From: Rutidosis leptorrhynchoides | Taxonomy: Eukaryota; Streptophyta; Magnoliopsida; Asterales; Asteraceae | Length of the DNA: 64,000 bases | Reading direction: 5' to 3' | Assembly (NCBI RefSeq): GCF_046630445.1 | Contig: NC_092333.1 | Span: forward strand, 719,936,001-720,000,000 | Shown here: positions 36,771-48,364 of the stretch, piece after piece | Layout of the letters: each line of letters starts with the position of its first letter | Position numbering within the stretch: position 1 is the first letter of the stretch | Notes under the pieces: model-generated | Told to the model about the DNA's origin: nothing | Seen by the model: only the letters and a program-made list of their open reading frames with translations | The model's database searches: none | Translations under genes and position numbers: made by a program

Positions 36771-37210
36771 TTCTTGAGCAATTTGGGGCTTTTTGATATA
36801 AACAGGTTATGGCCGATTTTTATCATGAATTATTGCTAAATTAAGTAGTGTAACATGTTTAGGTAGTTAAATGATCCAAACTTTGATCCTAAACATGATT
36901 TTTGAGAATTAAAGTGGACTTTTTAGGTATAAAATTCATGAACTTGATTAAATTGATGTAAATGCCATTTGAAACTTGTTTAATTACTAGTAATGGTTGT
37001 TTTAACATGTTATTTGATTTAAATGCTTATGAACTTTGTAAACATTTTCATATATGCTTATTTGAAAAAATGTAGAATTGTAAAAAATTGTAAAAATGTG
37101 TATAAGTTTAGTTTTGATTTAACATGTTATTGTAATTGTTTCAATTTGTTATTTTGCTAACACTAATGCATATTTGGATGCACAAATTTTGTGTTTAATG
37201 TGTTTTGCAG
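36771..37210 (+). other. Intron-like spacer of element B before the env-position ORF
   Basis: B resumes after D. The stretch is T-rich, lacks an ORF and ends in TGTTTTGCAG (37,201-37,210), a good splice acceptor. Together with the donor at 26,054 it defines the same intron layout as in element A, now enlarged by D. Confidence 0.55.
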
Positions 37211-38423
37211 AGATTTACAGATACTGATGGTGCAACATCATCATCCAGGCAACCTGCTCCAGAACCTGAACCAGAAATGCAATATGAACCTGAACCGAAG
37301 CAACAACAGGAACCACAACAACAACCTGATGAACACGTTCCATATTATGATCCGCTACAATTTGTTGATGCCTTTATAGTATTTCCAATGCATCCGCCAG
37401 TAGAATACTCAACGATTCCTGAACACACATTGCATCCTAATCTGAGATTCGATAGAAGCTGGAGAGATTACCCAACATATCAAAGTAACAAATTCAAACT
37501 GATACCGAAAAATATAGAAGTGCCAAGGGTAATCGATTGGGAGCCTTTAGAAAGGGTCCAACTTGCTAACTCAGTTAGACAGCATTTGATCCAAAGGTAT
37601 GGCGGCTCTTCTTTTCACGATTGGGAACGTTTATTCACCATTCGTAGACCTGTATATAAGGAATGGTGCATTGAGCTTATGAGTACTATAGCATTAAATG
37701 CAGATGTAGATAGGTTACATGATAGAAGTTTTCTTAGGTTTATACTTGGCAGTAGGATGTACAGGATGTCCATGCTGGACATGGCCAGGGCTTTGCATAT
37801 ATATACTCCTTGTGAATTACTACTACCCGATTGTATGAATTTGATTTATCGTGGTGAAAGGGTAGATAGGAATTTTGACGCGAACGTCGTCTGGAGGCGT
37901 ATGTCAGATTATAATGTTTTCACACTGGGAGGAAAACACTCCTACTTACATATTAACAAAGCCGAGCTTCGTATAATTCATAGATTTTTGGCTAACTCGA
38001 TTACACAGAGAGGTCACAATAAGGAGAAAATGACCTTACATGATTTATTTTACCTTAAGTGTATTCGAGACCCAAGAGACTTTGTTAATATCCCTTACTG
38101 TGTTGGTTTTTATTTGTCTAAGATGGTGGAAGGAATACAGGAAGGGGGAATAATAGGAGGAGGTATTTTTGTTACTCTCATTGGAGATTATTTGGGTGTA
38201 GATAGGGACCAAGGGGGTGCTAAGGTATTAAAGAGCAGAGGCAAGCAGGCAGTACCCTATGAAGGTCGTCATCCACAGGTAGAGAGAGGATCAGATGAGG
38301 AAATGGAGGAAGCGGATGACATTAGGGATGTCATTAGGGAGGCTATGACTGACGTCTACCAGCGTGTAGATGAAGTAGATATGACAAACGGGGAGAGATT
38401 TAGTCGGATGGAGCAGTGGCAAG
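37211..38423 (+). CDS. ORF in the env position of element B, ATHILA ORF-1-like, interrupted by element E
   Basis: About 404 codons follow the acceptor. The N-terminus is a Glu/Pro/Gln-rich run. Next come blocks shared with A: HPNLRFDRSW, VPRVIDWEPLE, LFTIRRPVYKEW, MSMLDMARALHIYTP, LRIIHRFLANSITQRG and a C-terminal IPYCVGFYLSKMVEG, then an acidic stretch. These match the ATHILA ORF-1 family as I know it; the role is unknown. No membrane anchor is evident. Element E sits near the C-terminal end, and the rest of the B segment is at 48,117-48,364. Confidence 0.7.
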
Positions 38424-40787
38424 TGTAGCGACCCGACCAAATCATGTTTGACGGCGCCGTCTACTTAGGTCCCGTTACGTGGTCATAAGTCTTTAAGACA
38501 AAGTTTGACCAAAATATGTCGCCTTCATTTCAAAATAAAGATTGTTCCCAAAGTTTACAAGAATTGTTCAACCAATAGTTAAGTTACAACGTTATAATAC
38601 GAATGAAATCTAGGCGACACGGTTTAAAGTAAAGTCAAAAGACGCTCCATGAAATGCACATATACTCGACATCCAATGCAAGTATCAAATAATGAGCGGA
38701 AGCATGTATCATGTATCATTCAAGGACCTGAGAAAAACATAGAAATCTGTCAACGAAAACGTTGGTGAAATCATAGGTTTAAGTAAGTAAGTACAAGTGA
38801 ACCACAAGATTTGCATCAATGAAATAATAGTAATACATTCCAAAAGTTTGTTTCACGAGCACCCAATTATCAATGCTTAACATTCCTTCCATAGAACCCC
38901 ATCACTTAGTGCTAGAACATACACTGTTTCTCGAAAATATATTTCATTCGTAAACGGTAGCGAACCGTTTAAATGAGGGTTTGTCAAACCCATATGGATC
39001 CATACAACATAAGTTCTCGCTTACACCCGGCAAGTGTAACTAATGATAATCGAATTGAGGATTTTGTTCTAAACTCGTATGTAGAATGTTTGTTTTCCTG
39101 TACTTGTGTTCACTTAGTAAAGAAATGTTTATGTTTTCTCATCCCAAATGTAAGTTCAAAAAGAGTAAAAGTGGGACTATGATCTCACCTTGAGTGCACG
39201 AGTAGTAAAGTACTTCACAAAATAACGTGTGCGAAGGATAGTGCTAGTCTTGACCTAAACAAATAGGTCGTATCAATAACGGTAAACACGATAGGTCAAA
39301 GATGTTCAATTAGTCCTATGGCTCGTTACGACTCAATAATGTAGCATGTGAGTCAAGTTGTCATGTTTCATGCAAGGTACAAGTATAAAAACATGTTAGA
39401 ACGATTGCACAATTATTTGGTTAAGTTTGATTAAAAGTCAACTTGGTCGGGTCAAAGTCAACGGAAAAGTCAACTGGGTCGGGTTGGATATCCGACAATT
39501 TTTCTAAGTTATATAATCATATATGAGCATGTTGGCCAAGTTTCATGTTAATCGGAGGTCCGTAGCACAGCAAACATTTTCATGTCAAATGACCAAGTGA
39601 ACAGCCAGTTTTAGCACAATGGGACGGCGTCCCAAATAGCTAGACGGCGTCCCAAATTGAAGAGTGGGACGGCGTCCTAATTGGCTAGACGGCGTCCCAA
39701 ATTGAAGAGTGGGACGGCGTCTTGAGTTTCTGGACGGCGTCCCAAATGCCTTCCAGGCCCTGTTTGCTGAATTTCTCAATTGCACGAACCAAAACACAAA
39801 CCAACACATTTTACAAACCGCAAACAATTAGAACATGTATTTTATATCATCGGAAAGCTCTTTCGACAAGGAACGCAACTAAGCACTTTTCATCAAGCAA
39901 AAACATCATATACTATAACCGAAATCCCGTCAAGCGATCAATAGAGGTTTATTTTCAAGTTTCAAGTTTATCAATTTTAATTTAAGTTTCGGGAATCCAA
40001 TTTATACATATGATATGCCGTTTTGAAGGTAATTAAGCATACAACACAACCTAACACTTACAACTAACATTCCATGTCATTCAAATCATTAAAAGTCCAT
40101 TTTAAGTTCATGAAACCTTAATCTAAATTCACCAAATTTCATAATCAAGTTTAGGAGGTTTCATTAATCAAACTATACATCATAATGAAGCTAGTAACAC
40201 TAGAAACACAATTAAAACATGATCTCTTAGCATCAAACAACATATGAACACTCAAATTTCAAGATTAAGCATGTCATCTTTCAATATGAACTAGTTACAT
40301 CAAAATATCAAAAACGAGCATACAAATCACATAAACAAACTAGACTCGAGCCATAGACACTAATTAACAACCTTATAACTTAAAAATCTCAAGAACACAA
40401 GAATTAGTGATTTTAGAAAGTTACCCAAAATTGATGAAATCGGTATGGAAACGAAGAGGAGATCACGAGGAGTTCAAATATGCAATTTGTTTTGATCGAA
40501 TCCTTCTTGAACGAATTTGGATGATGGTTGAAGGTTTGAGGGTTTTGAGAGAAAAAGGTGAAGTATTATTTGGGAGGTGATAAAATGAATGGAGAGGAAA
40601 GAGTTGACTAGTTGACCTAGTCATCTCTTTCTCCATTTGGCAACTTTAGTCCCTCAACTTAGGAAACGGGTACGGGAATTACCTAAACGAGATAATTCAA
40701 ACGCGTATTAACGAGATGTGTTATAAACATATAACGGATCTTAAATAGTTAAACGGAAAAGTAAATGGAAAAAGGCGGGATGTTACA
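38424..40787 (-). repeat. 3' LTR of element E (2,364 bp)
   Basis: Minus-strand ends TGTAACATCCCG...GTCGCTACA. Equal in length to the partner LTR at 45,748-48,111 and essentially identical. It contains six GACGGCGTC words at 39,621-39,743. Confidence 0.95.
39621..39743. repeat. Six GGGACGGCGTCCC words in element E LTR
   Basis: Word cores (GACGGCGTC) start at 39,623, 39,643, 39,668, 39,688, 39,713 and 39,733, so three pairs offset by 20 bp with a 45-bp period between pairs. The partner LTR carries the same array at 46,945-47,067. Measured from the LTR start it lies at about 1.04-1.17 kb, the same place as the GCGCGCCGCGC words of element C. Confidence 0.95.
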
Positions 40788-40824
40788 TTACCTACTCCTT
40801 AAAAGAAATTTCGTCCCGAAATTT
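40788..40824 (-). promoter_or_regulatory. Hairpin plus purine-rich tract before the 3' LTR (element E)
   Basis: On the minus strand AAATTTCG-GGA-CGAAATTT (40,824-40,806) is followed by AAGGAGTAGGTAA at the LTR boundary, identical in plan to element C. Confidence 0.8.
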
Positions 40825-43800
40825 AAGTAGGCGTAGTAGTCGTTGTTTCTTTCTCGAGATCTTGTGTTTCTGAATTCACAAATAGATGAGGATACTTCCT
40901 TCGCATTTGATCTTGTCTTTCCCAAGTAAACTCGGGTCCCCTTTTGGCGTTCCAACGGACTTTAACAATCGGGATTCGGCTTTGTTTCAATGTCTTGACG
41001 GAGGTGTCCACAATTTCAACCGGTTCCTCCACGAAATGAAGTTTGTCATCAATAGTAAGTTCTTCGAGAGGGATGACGATATCGGGTTCGGCAAGACACT
41101 TTTTCAAGTTAGATACATGGAAGGTAGGATGAACGGAGTTCAATTGAGGCGGGAGATCTAAACGATAAGCAACGGTTCCAATACGCTCCAAGATTTCGAA
41201 AGGACCAATATACCGCGGATTTAGCTTCCCGCGTTTCCCAAAACGGATTACACCTTTCCAAGGCGTGACTTTTAACATTACTCGGTCACCGACTTGAAAT
41301 TCAAGATCGTTGCGTCGTTTGTCGGTATAGCTCTTTTGACGACTTCGGGCCGTCCTAAGCCTATCTCGGATTTGAACGATTTTCTCGGTGGTTTCGTGAA
41401 TGAGTTCGGGTCCGGTGATTTGCACGTCGCCTACCTCGGCCCAACAAAGAGGTGAACGAGATTTGCGGCCATATAGCGCTTCAAAGGGTGCGGCTTTAAT
41501 ACTCGCGTGATAACTATTGTTGTAAGAGAACTCGGCGAGAGGTAAGTGCTTGTCCCAAGCTTTTCCGAAATCAACCACGCAAGCTCGTAACATGTCCTCT
41601 AAGGTTTGAATTGTTCGTTCGCTCTGTCCATCGGTTTGAGGATGATATGCGGTGCTCATGTCTAAACGCGTTCCCAACGCTTCTTGCAATGTACGCCAAA
41701 ATCTAGAAACGAAACGGCCATCTCGGTCGGAGATAATCGATAAAGGTACACCGTGTCGGGCTACGACCTCCTTAATGTAAAGTTGCGCAAGTTTCTCCAT
41801 TTTGTCCGTTTCTTTCATGGCAAGGAAGTGTGCGGATTTGGTGAGACGGTCAACAATAACCCAAATGGTATCATAACCGCCCGTCGTTTTTGGTAGCTTG
41901 GTGATAAAATCCATCGTTATCCTTTCCCACTTCCATTGTGGAATCTCGGGTTGTCGAAGTAGTCCGGACGGTCTTTGGTGTTCGGCTTTGACTTTGGAAC
42001 ATGTCAAACACTTGGAAACATAAGTAGCTACGTCCCTTTTGATGTTCGGCCACCAATATAGTTGTTTAAGGTCGTGGTACATCTTATTGGCACCGGGGTG
42101 AATCGAGTATCGTGACTTATGGGCTTCATCTAAAATAAGGCTTCGTAGGTCCCCATAACTAGGCACCCAAATTCTTCCGGCGAAATATCGGAGTCCGGTT
42201 TCTTTAACTTCGAATCGAGAGGTGAGGACGTTCAAGTGTTCGAGAGAGATGTTTTCATCCTTGAGAGCCTCATCTTGGGCTACCCGAATTTGGCTATTAA
42301 GGTTGGTATGAATGGTGATGTTTAAAGCTCGGACACGGAGAGGCACCGCTCTTTCTTTTCGACTTAAGGCATCGGCTACTACATTTGCCTTCCCGGGATG
42401 GTAACGAAGCTCGCAATCGTAATCGTTCAAAGTTTCAATCCACCGTCGTTGTCTCATGTTTAGTTGCTTTTGATCGAAAATGTGTTGAAGGCTTTTGTGA
42501 TCGGTGAAGATAGTACTCTTGGTTCCATAAAGATAGTGTCTCCACATTTTAAGTGCAAAGACAACGGCTCCGAGTTCGAGATCATGTGTCGTATAGTTTC
42601 GTTCATGAATTTTGAGTTGTCGAGAAGCATAAGCAATGACTTTCGCTCGTTGCATCAATACACACCCAAAACCATGTTTTGAGGCATCGCAATATACAAC
42701 GAAGTCATCATTGCCTTCGGGAAGTGACAAGATAGGAGCGGTGGTTAGCTTCGTTTTCAAGATTTGGAATGCGGATTCATGTTCGGTCGCCCAAATGAAT
42801 TTCTTTCCCTTGTGAGTCAATGCGGTTAGAGGACGTGCAACCAAAGAGAAATTTTCGATGAATCTACGATAGTACCCGGCGAGACCCAAAAATTGACGAA
42901 TGTGAGTAGGAGTAGTAGGAGTCTCCCATTTACTAATGGCTTCGATCTTTGTGGGATCGACTTTAATACCTTGGTCACTTACAACATGACCAAGAAATTG
43001 AACTTCCTTTAACCAAAATTCACACTTGGAGAATTTGGCATAGAGTTGTTCTTGTCTTAAAAGTTCAAGCACAAGTCGGAGATGATGTTCGTGCTCTTCT
43101 TCATTTTTAGAATAGATCAATATGTCATCGATGAACACAATAACGAATTTATCGAGATACGGTTTGCACACGCGGTTCATAAGATCCATGAACACCGCCG
43201 GTGCGTTAGTGAGACCAAATGGCATGACAAGGAATTCATAACTACCGTAACGAGTCCGGAAAGCGGTTTTGGAGACATCTTCCCCCTTAACCCTCAATTG
43301 ATGATAACCCGAGCGGAGATCGATTTTCGAATATACACAAGACCCTTGTAGTTGATCAAAGAGGTCATCGATGCGAGGAAGAGGATATCGGTTCTTAACC
43401 GTCAATTTATTTAGTTCACGATAATCAATGCACATTCGTAGGGATCCGTCTTTCTTTTTAACAAATAAAATCGGAGCGCCCCAAGGTGAATGGCTAGGTT
43501 GGATAAAACCTCGATCAAGTAGTTCTTGGATTTGACTTTGCAATTCTTGCATTTCAGATGGAGCGAGTCTATATGGTGCACGTGCTACGGGTGCGGCTCC
43601 CGGAATAAGATCGATTTGGAATTCAACCGGTCGATGAGGCGGAAGACCCGGCAATTCGTCGGGAAATACATCGGAATAGTCACTAACAATTGGCACATCA
43701 TCGATGTGCTTCTCATCGGACTCGACTTTCTTAACGTGGGCAAGGATCGCAAAACAACCCTTACGGAGTAGTTTTCTAACTTTAAGGCACGAAACGAGGT

Positions 43801-45292
43801 TGAGTCTGGTGCAACTCTTATCGCCATAAACAATCAAAGGATCACCATTCTCGATAGGAATTCGGATTGCGTTAAGATCACAAAGAATGTGAGATTTCGT
43901 TTTGACTAACCAATTCATACCGATTATTACATCAAAGCTTCCTAGTTCCATGGGTATCAAGTCAATTTCAAATTCCCTACCCAAAATGTTTAACGTACAC
44001 CCCCGGTAATATGTGTCGGCACTTAATAGTTTTCCGTTAGCCACTTCAATGGTATAAGTGGTATCTAATGGAAGAGGTGGAGTGCTAAAAGAATGAGTCA
44101 AAGTCTTGGATACAAAGCATTTATCGGCACCCGAATCGAATAAGCAAGAGACATAAGAATTGTTGAGAAGAAACGTACCCGTGACTAGTTCAGTGTCATC
44201 CCGGGCTTCCTCGGTGTTTATGTTGAAAGCTCGACCGCGCGTATTGGGGTTATCTTTCCTCTTCGGGCATGCATTTCTATAATGGCCCGTTTGGCCACAT
44301 TCATAACAAGTGCCCGTCCTTGGTGCATTGGGCCATTTTCGAGCGACGGGAGTGGCACTTTTACAATCGTTGGCCTTATGACCAATTCCTTGGCACCGGT
44401 GGCAAATTAACTTACTACATTCGCCAAAGTGATGTTTGTTGCATTTGTTGCAAAGAGGTAGGTTCCCGGCATAACCTTTCTTGCCGTCGGAGGTGTAAGG
44501 CTTCTTAGCAAAGTTGTTGTTGCTTGATTGGGAGGGTTCCCACTTTCTTTTGTTGCCGCCCGATTTATCCTCGGCTTTAGGTGCCGAAACTACGATTTCG
44601 TCAACCGTTTCAATTAGTTGGCGAGCCATGTTCATAGCGGCTTGATGAGTAGTGGGTTTGGATGACATCACCCCTTGTTTGATGCTTTTTGGAAGACCGA
44701 GCATGTAGAGCTCAATCCTTTGAGATTCGGGGTTAACAAGATTAGGACACATCAAGGATAGTTCGGCGAAGCGTTGATTATAAGCTTTAAGATCGTTTCC
44801 GACTGCTTTCAAAGCTCTTAGTTCTTCCTCAAGCTTTCGGGTTTCTTCGCGCGGAAAATATTCAACAATCATCTTTTCCTTTAGATCGGCCCAAGAGAGG
44901 GCATGAGCCTCATCGGTACCCACCGATTGAACATAGGTGTTCCACCATGTTAGAGCAATTCCGGAGAAAGTGTGAGTGGAGTATTTGACCCTGTCTTGGT
45001 CCCGACAACCGCTTATGCTAAAGACGGCTTCCGTTTGCTCAAACCATCGGGTGAGCACGACCGGTCCCCCGGTTCCATCAAAAGTGTGAGGTTTGCACCC
45101 CATGAAAGCTTTATAGGAGCATCCCTCGTTTGAGTTTCCGGCTCCATTGTTGTTGTTGTTGTTGTTGTTGTGGTTGTTATTATTATTGTTGTTGGATGAG
45201 TGACCGGCCATGGCCGCATCTACGGCGGTAGCTATCATCCGTTCGAGAGCTTGTTCGGGAGTTTCATTTCGGCGTACACGACGAGGAGCCAT
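40823..45292 (-). CDS. Element E gag-pol polyprotein with C-terminal chromodomain-like segment
   Basis: The start is placed at the [10 protein letters not shown] methionine (45,292), nine codons inside the longest frame. It has the same domain order as the element C protein: Asn/His run encoded by AAC repeats (four residues shorter than in C), gag, two zinc knuckles, protease [10 protein letters not shown] with FIDD, RNase H, HHCC and DDE integrase, and a [16 protein letters not shown] chromodomain-like end. Differences from C are scattered substitutions, densest in gag and in the linker before integrase. The frame is open throughout. Both proteins would be expected to recognise the same primer and end structures. 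Confidence 0.95.
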   Translation of the reverse strand: MAPRRVRRNETPEQALERMIATAVDAAMAGHSSNNNNNNNHNNNNNNNNGAGNSNEGCSYKAFMGCKPHTFDGTGGPVVLTRWFEQTEAVFSISGCRDQDRVKYSTHTFSGIALTWWNTYVQSVGTDEAHALSWADLKEKMIVEYFPREETRKLEEELRALKAVGNDLKAYNQRFAELSLMCPNLVNPESQRIELYMLGLPKSIKQGVMSSKPTTHQAAMNMARQLIETVDEIVVSAPKAEDKSGGNKRKWEPSQSSNNNFAKKPYTSDGKKGYAGNLPLCNKCNKHHFGECSKLICHRCQGIGHKANDCKSATPVARKWPNAPRTGTCYECGQTGHYRNACPKRKDNPNTRGRAFNINTEEARDDTELVTGTFLLNNSYVSCLFDSGADKCFVSKTLTHSFSTPPLPLDTTYTIEVANGKLLSADTYYRGCTLNILGREFEIDLIPMELGSFDVIIGMNWLVKTKSHILCDLNAIRIPIENGDPLIVYGDKSCTRLNLVSCLKVRKLLRKGCFAILAHVKKVESDEKHIDDVPIVSDYSDVFPDELPGLPPHRPVEFQIDLIPGAAPVARAPYRLAPSEMQELQSQIQELLDRGFIQPSHSPWGAPILFVKKKDGSLRMCIDYRELNKLTVKNRYPLPRIDDLFDQLQGSCVYSKIDLRSGYHQLRVKGEDVSKTAFRTRYGSYEFLVMPFGLTNAPAVFMDLMNRVCKPYLDKFVIVFIDDILIYSKNEEEHEHHLRLVLELLRQEQLYAKFSKCEFWLKEVQFLGHVVSDQGIKVDPTKIEAISKWETPTTPTHIRQFLGLAGYYRRFIENFSLVARPLTALTHKGKKFIWATEHESAFQILKTKLTTAPILSLPEGNDDFVVYCDASKHGFGCVLMQRAKVIAYASRQLKIHERNYTTHDLELGAVVFALKMWRHYLYGTKSTIFTDHKSLQHIFDQKQLNMRQRRWIETLNDYDCELRYHPGKANVVADALSRKERAVPLRVRALNITIHTNLNSQIRVAQDEALKDENISLEHLNVLTSRFEVKETGLRYFAGRIWVPSYGDLRSLILDEAHKSRYSIHPGANKMYHDLKQLYWWPNIKRDVATYVSKCLTCSKVKAEHQRPSGLLRQPEIPQWKWERITMDFITKLPKTTGGYDTIWVIVDRLTKSAHFLAMKETDKMEKLAQLYIKEVVARHGVPLSIISDRDGRFVSRFWRTLQEALGTRLDMSTAYHPQTDGQSERTIQTLEDMLRACVVDFGKAWDKHLPLAEFSYNNSYHASIKAAPFEALYGRKSRSPLCWAEVGDVQITGPELIHETTEKIVQIRDRLRTARSRQKSYTDKRRNDLEFQVGDRVMLKVTPWKGVIRFGKRGKLNPRYIGPFEILERIGTVAYRLDLPPQLNSVHPTFHVSNLKKCLAEPDIVIPLEELTIDDKLHFVEEPVEIVDTSVKTLKQSRIPIVKVRWNAKRGPEFTWERQDQMRRKYPHLFVNSETQDLEKETTTTTPT

Positions 45293-45319
45293 TGTTCCTT
45301 CAAGACACAAGAATATCAT

Positions 45320-45373
45320 TGATTAGTATTCTCAATAATACTAACCGTGATATAGAATAAAGATAAAGAGAAG

Positions 45374-45413
<40 letters not shown>

Positions 45414-45747
45414 CGACTCGCCTTAAATTCTTTATGTCATAATGTCGGAACGTTCATACGAGTCACCGTAATATAATCCCGGAAATTATATTACCCTGAT
45501 TCATATGTGCATTCGACATCATTTCATATAGTCAAGGTGGCGTGTCAATCAAATTAAACAACGTGAGATTAAGATGAACTAGGAGTAGATATGAGTAGAA
45601 ACGTTCGAGTATAAATGCACAAGTAGTCAAGTAATTCCTACTTCAAGTCTATATGCCGGTTGTAGTCTAGACTCACCAATGTACCCTATGACTCGGGGTT
45701 GACACTAATGAACTCTAAATCCCTACAACCAACGCTCTGATACCATC
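45320..45747 (-). other. Leader of element E with a 38-base homopolymer
   Basis: An untranslated leader of about 430 bp. A run of 38 T on the + strand (A in the element sense) occupies 45,376-45,413; the equivalent place in C has only five A. The tRNA-iMet primer site is at 45,733-45,745. Confidence 0.8.
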
Positions 45748-48111
45748 TGTAGCGACCCGACCAAATCATGTTTGACGGCGCCGTCTACTTAGGTCCCGTT
45801 ACGTGGTCATAAGTCTTTAAGACAAAGTTTGACCAAAATATGTCGCCTTCATTTCAAAATAAAGATTGTTCCCAAAGTTTACAAGAATTGTTCAACCAAT
45901 AGTTAAGTTACAACGTTATAATACGAATGAAATCTAGGCGACACGGTTTAAAGTAAAGTCAAAAGACGCTCCATGAAATGCACATATACTCGACATCCAA
46001 TGCAAGTATCAAATAATGAGCGGAAGCATGTATCATGTATCGTTCAAGGACCTGAGAAAAACATAGAAATCTGTCAACGAAAACGTTGGTGAAATCATAG
46101 GTTTAAGTAAGTAAGTACAAGTGAACCACAAGATTTGCATCAATGAAATAATAGTAATACATTCCAAAAGTTTGTTTCACGAGCACCCAATTATCAATGC
46201 TTAACATTCCTTCCATAGAACCCCATCACTTAGTGCTAGAACATACACTGTTTCTCGAAAATATATTTCATTCGTAAACGGTAGCGAACCGTTTAAATGA
46301 GGGTTTGTCAAACCCATATGGATCCATACAACATAAGTTCTCGCTTACACCCGGCAAGTGTAACTAATGATAATCGAATTGAGGATTTTGTTCTAAACTC
46401 GTATGTAGAATGTTTGTTTTCCTGTACTTGTGTTCACTTAGTAAAGAAATGTTTATGTTTTCTCATCCCAAATGTAAGTTCAAAAAGAGTAAAAGTGGGA
46501 CTATGATCTCACCTTGAGTGCACGAGTAGTAAAGTACTTCACAAAATAACGTGTGCGAAGGATAGTGCTAGTCTTGACCTAAACAAATAGGTCGTATCAA
46601 TAACGGTAAACACGATAGGTCAAAGATGTTCAATTAGTCCTATGGCTCGTTACGACTCAATAATGTAGCATGTGAGTCAAGTTGTCATGTTTCATGCAAG
46701 GTACAAGTATAAAAACATGTTAGAACGATTGCACAATTATTTGGTTAAGTTTGATTAAAAGTCAACTTGGTCGGGTCAAAGTCAACGGAAAAGTCAACTG
46801 GGTCGGGTTGGATATCCGACAATTTTTCTAAGTTATATAATCATATATGAGCATGTTGGCCAAGTTTCATGTTAATCGGAGGTCCGTAGCACAGCAAACA
46901 TTTTCATGTCAAATGACCAAGTGAACAGCCAGTTTTAGCACAATGGGACGGCGTCCCAAATAGCTAGACGGCGTCCCAAATTGAAGAGTGGGACGGCGTC
47001 CTAATTGGCTAGACGGCGTCCCAAATTGAAGAGTGGGACGGCGTCTTGAGTTTCTGGACGGCGTCCCAAATGCCTTCCAGGCCCTGTTTGCTGAATTTCT
47101 CAATTGCACGAACCAAAACACAAACCAACACATTTTACAAACCGCAAACAATTAGAACATGTATTTTATATCATCGGAAAGCTCTTTCGACAAGGAACGC
47201 AACTAAGCACTTTTCATCAAGCAAAAACATCATATACTATAACCGAAATCCCGTCAAGCGATCAATAGAGGTTTATTTTCAAGTTTCAAGTTTATCAATT
47301 TTAATTTAAGTTTCGGGAATCCAATTTATACATATGATATGCCGTTTTGAAGGTAATTAAGCATACAACACAACCTAACACTTACAACTAACATTCCATG
47401 TCATTCAAATCATTAAAAGTCCATTTTAAGTTCATGAAACCTTAATCTAAATTCACCAAATTTCATAATCAAGTTTAGGAGGTTTCATTAATCAAACTAT
47501 ACATCATAATGAAGCTAGTAACACTAGAAACACAATTAAAACATGATCTCTTAGCATCAAACAACATATGAACACTCAAATTTCAAGATTAAGCATGTCA
47601 TCTTTCAATATGAACTAGTTACATCAAAATATCAAAAACGAGCATACAAATCACATAAACAAACTAGACTCGAGCCATAGACACTAATTAACAACCTTAT
47701 AACTTAAAAATCTCAAGAACACAAGAATTAGTGATTTTAGAAAGTTACCCAAAATTGATGAAATCGGTATGGAAACGAAGAGGAGATCACGAGGAGTTCA
47801 AATATGCAATTTGTTTTGATCGAATCCTTCTTGAACGAATTTGGATGATGGTTGAAGGTTTGAGGGTTTTGAGAGAAAAAGGTGAAGTATTATTTGGGAG
47901 GTGATAAAATGAATGGAGAGGAAAGAGTTGACTAGTTGACCTAGTCATCTCTTTCTCCATTTGGCAACTTTAGTCCCTCAACTTAGGAAACGGGTACGGG
48001 AATTACCTAAACGAGATAATTCAAACGCGTATTAACGAGATGTGTTATAAACATATAACGGATCTTAAATAGTTAAACGGAAAAGTAAATGGAAAAAGGC
48101 GGGATGTTACA
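45748..48111 (-). repeat. 5' LTR of element E (2,364 bp)
   Basis: Partner of 38,424-40,787. The minus-strand start TGTAACATCC is at 48,111, flanked by GCAAG. Six GACGGCGTC words lie at 46,945-47,067. Confidence 0.95.
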
Positions 48112-48116
48112 GCAAG

Positions 48117-48364
48117 CCCGGAATGATTACGAGCATTTCAGGCAACGACGGCATGATAGATGGGACTATCATCAGCGTCAGATCATGAGCCGGCTTTCAC
48201 CTCAGGATCACTAAGTTCCGACCCGACCCGCTTACTATCCTCCACACCAACCCGAGATGAGACCACCATTTACTCTCTACGACCCTAACCAGGCATACCA
48301 GAACACCTATCACCAACCATGGAACCCGGACGACAACATGAACTGGAACCCCTATCCAGATTGA
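48117..48364 (+). pseudogene. Element B env-position ORF, segment beyond element E
   Basis: B sequence resumes after the GCAAG duplication. It encodes a His/Arg-rich stretch and then a Pro/Tyr/Asn/Gln-rich stretch, as is common at the C-terminus of such ORFs, ending near a TGA at about 48,364. It is a fossil segment that is separated from its body by element E and not continuously readable. Confidence 0.6.

Larger units (their letters stand above)
38424..48111 (-). mobile_element. Element E: chromovirus (Tekay-type Ty3/gypsy), looks whole, minus strand
   Basis: Element E is 9,688 bp with two 2,364-bp LTRs, a tRNA-iMet primer site (45,733-45,745), a 1,489-codon gag-pol frame and hairpin plus purine tract at the 3' end. 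The target duplication GCAAG is at 38,419-38,423 and 48,112-48,116, inside the B env-position ORF. Only one LTR difference was noticed, so it is as young as C. Its polyprotein is nearly the same as C's, but its LTRs are clearly diverged from C's and carry a different palindromic word. No breaks seen in the main frame. Confidence 0.95.

Noticed and set aside
37211-38423. True retroviral envelope gene
   Set aside because: No signal peptide, membrane anchor or cleavage site visible; block matches point to ATHILA ORF-1 of unknown function.
39621-39743. Regularly spaced short repeats that could be taken for a CRISPR-like array
   Set aside because: Units are only 11-13 bp, spacers are near-identical, the arrays lie in LTRs, and the DNA is plant nuclear.
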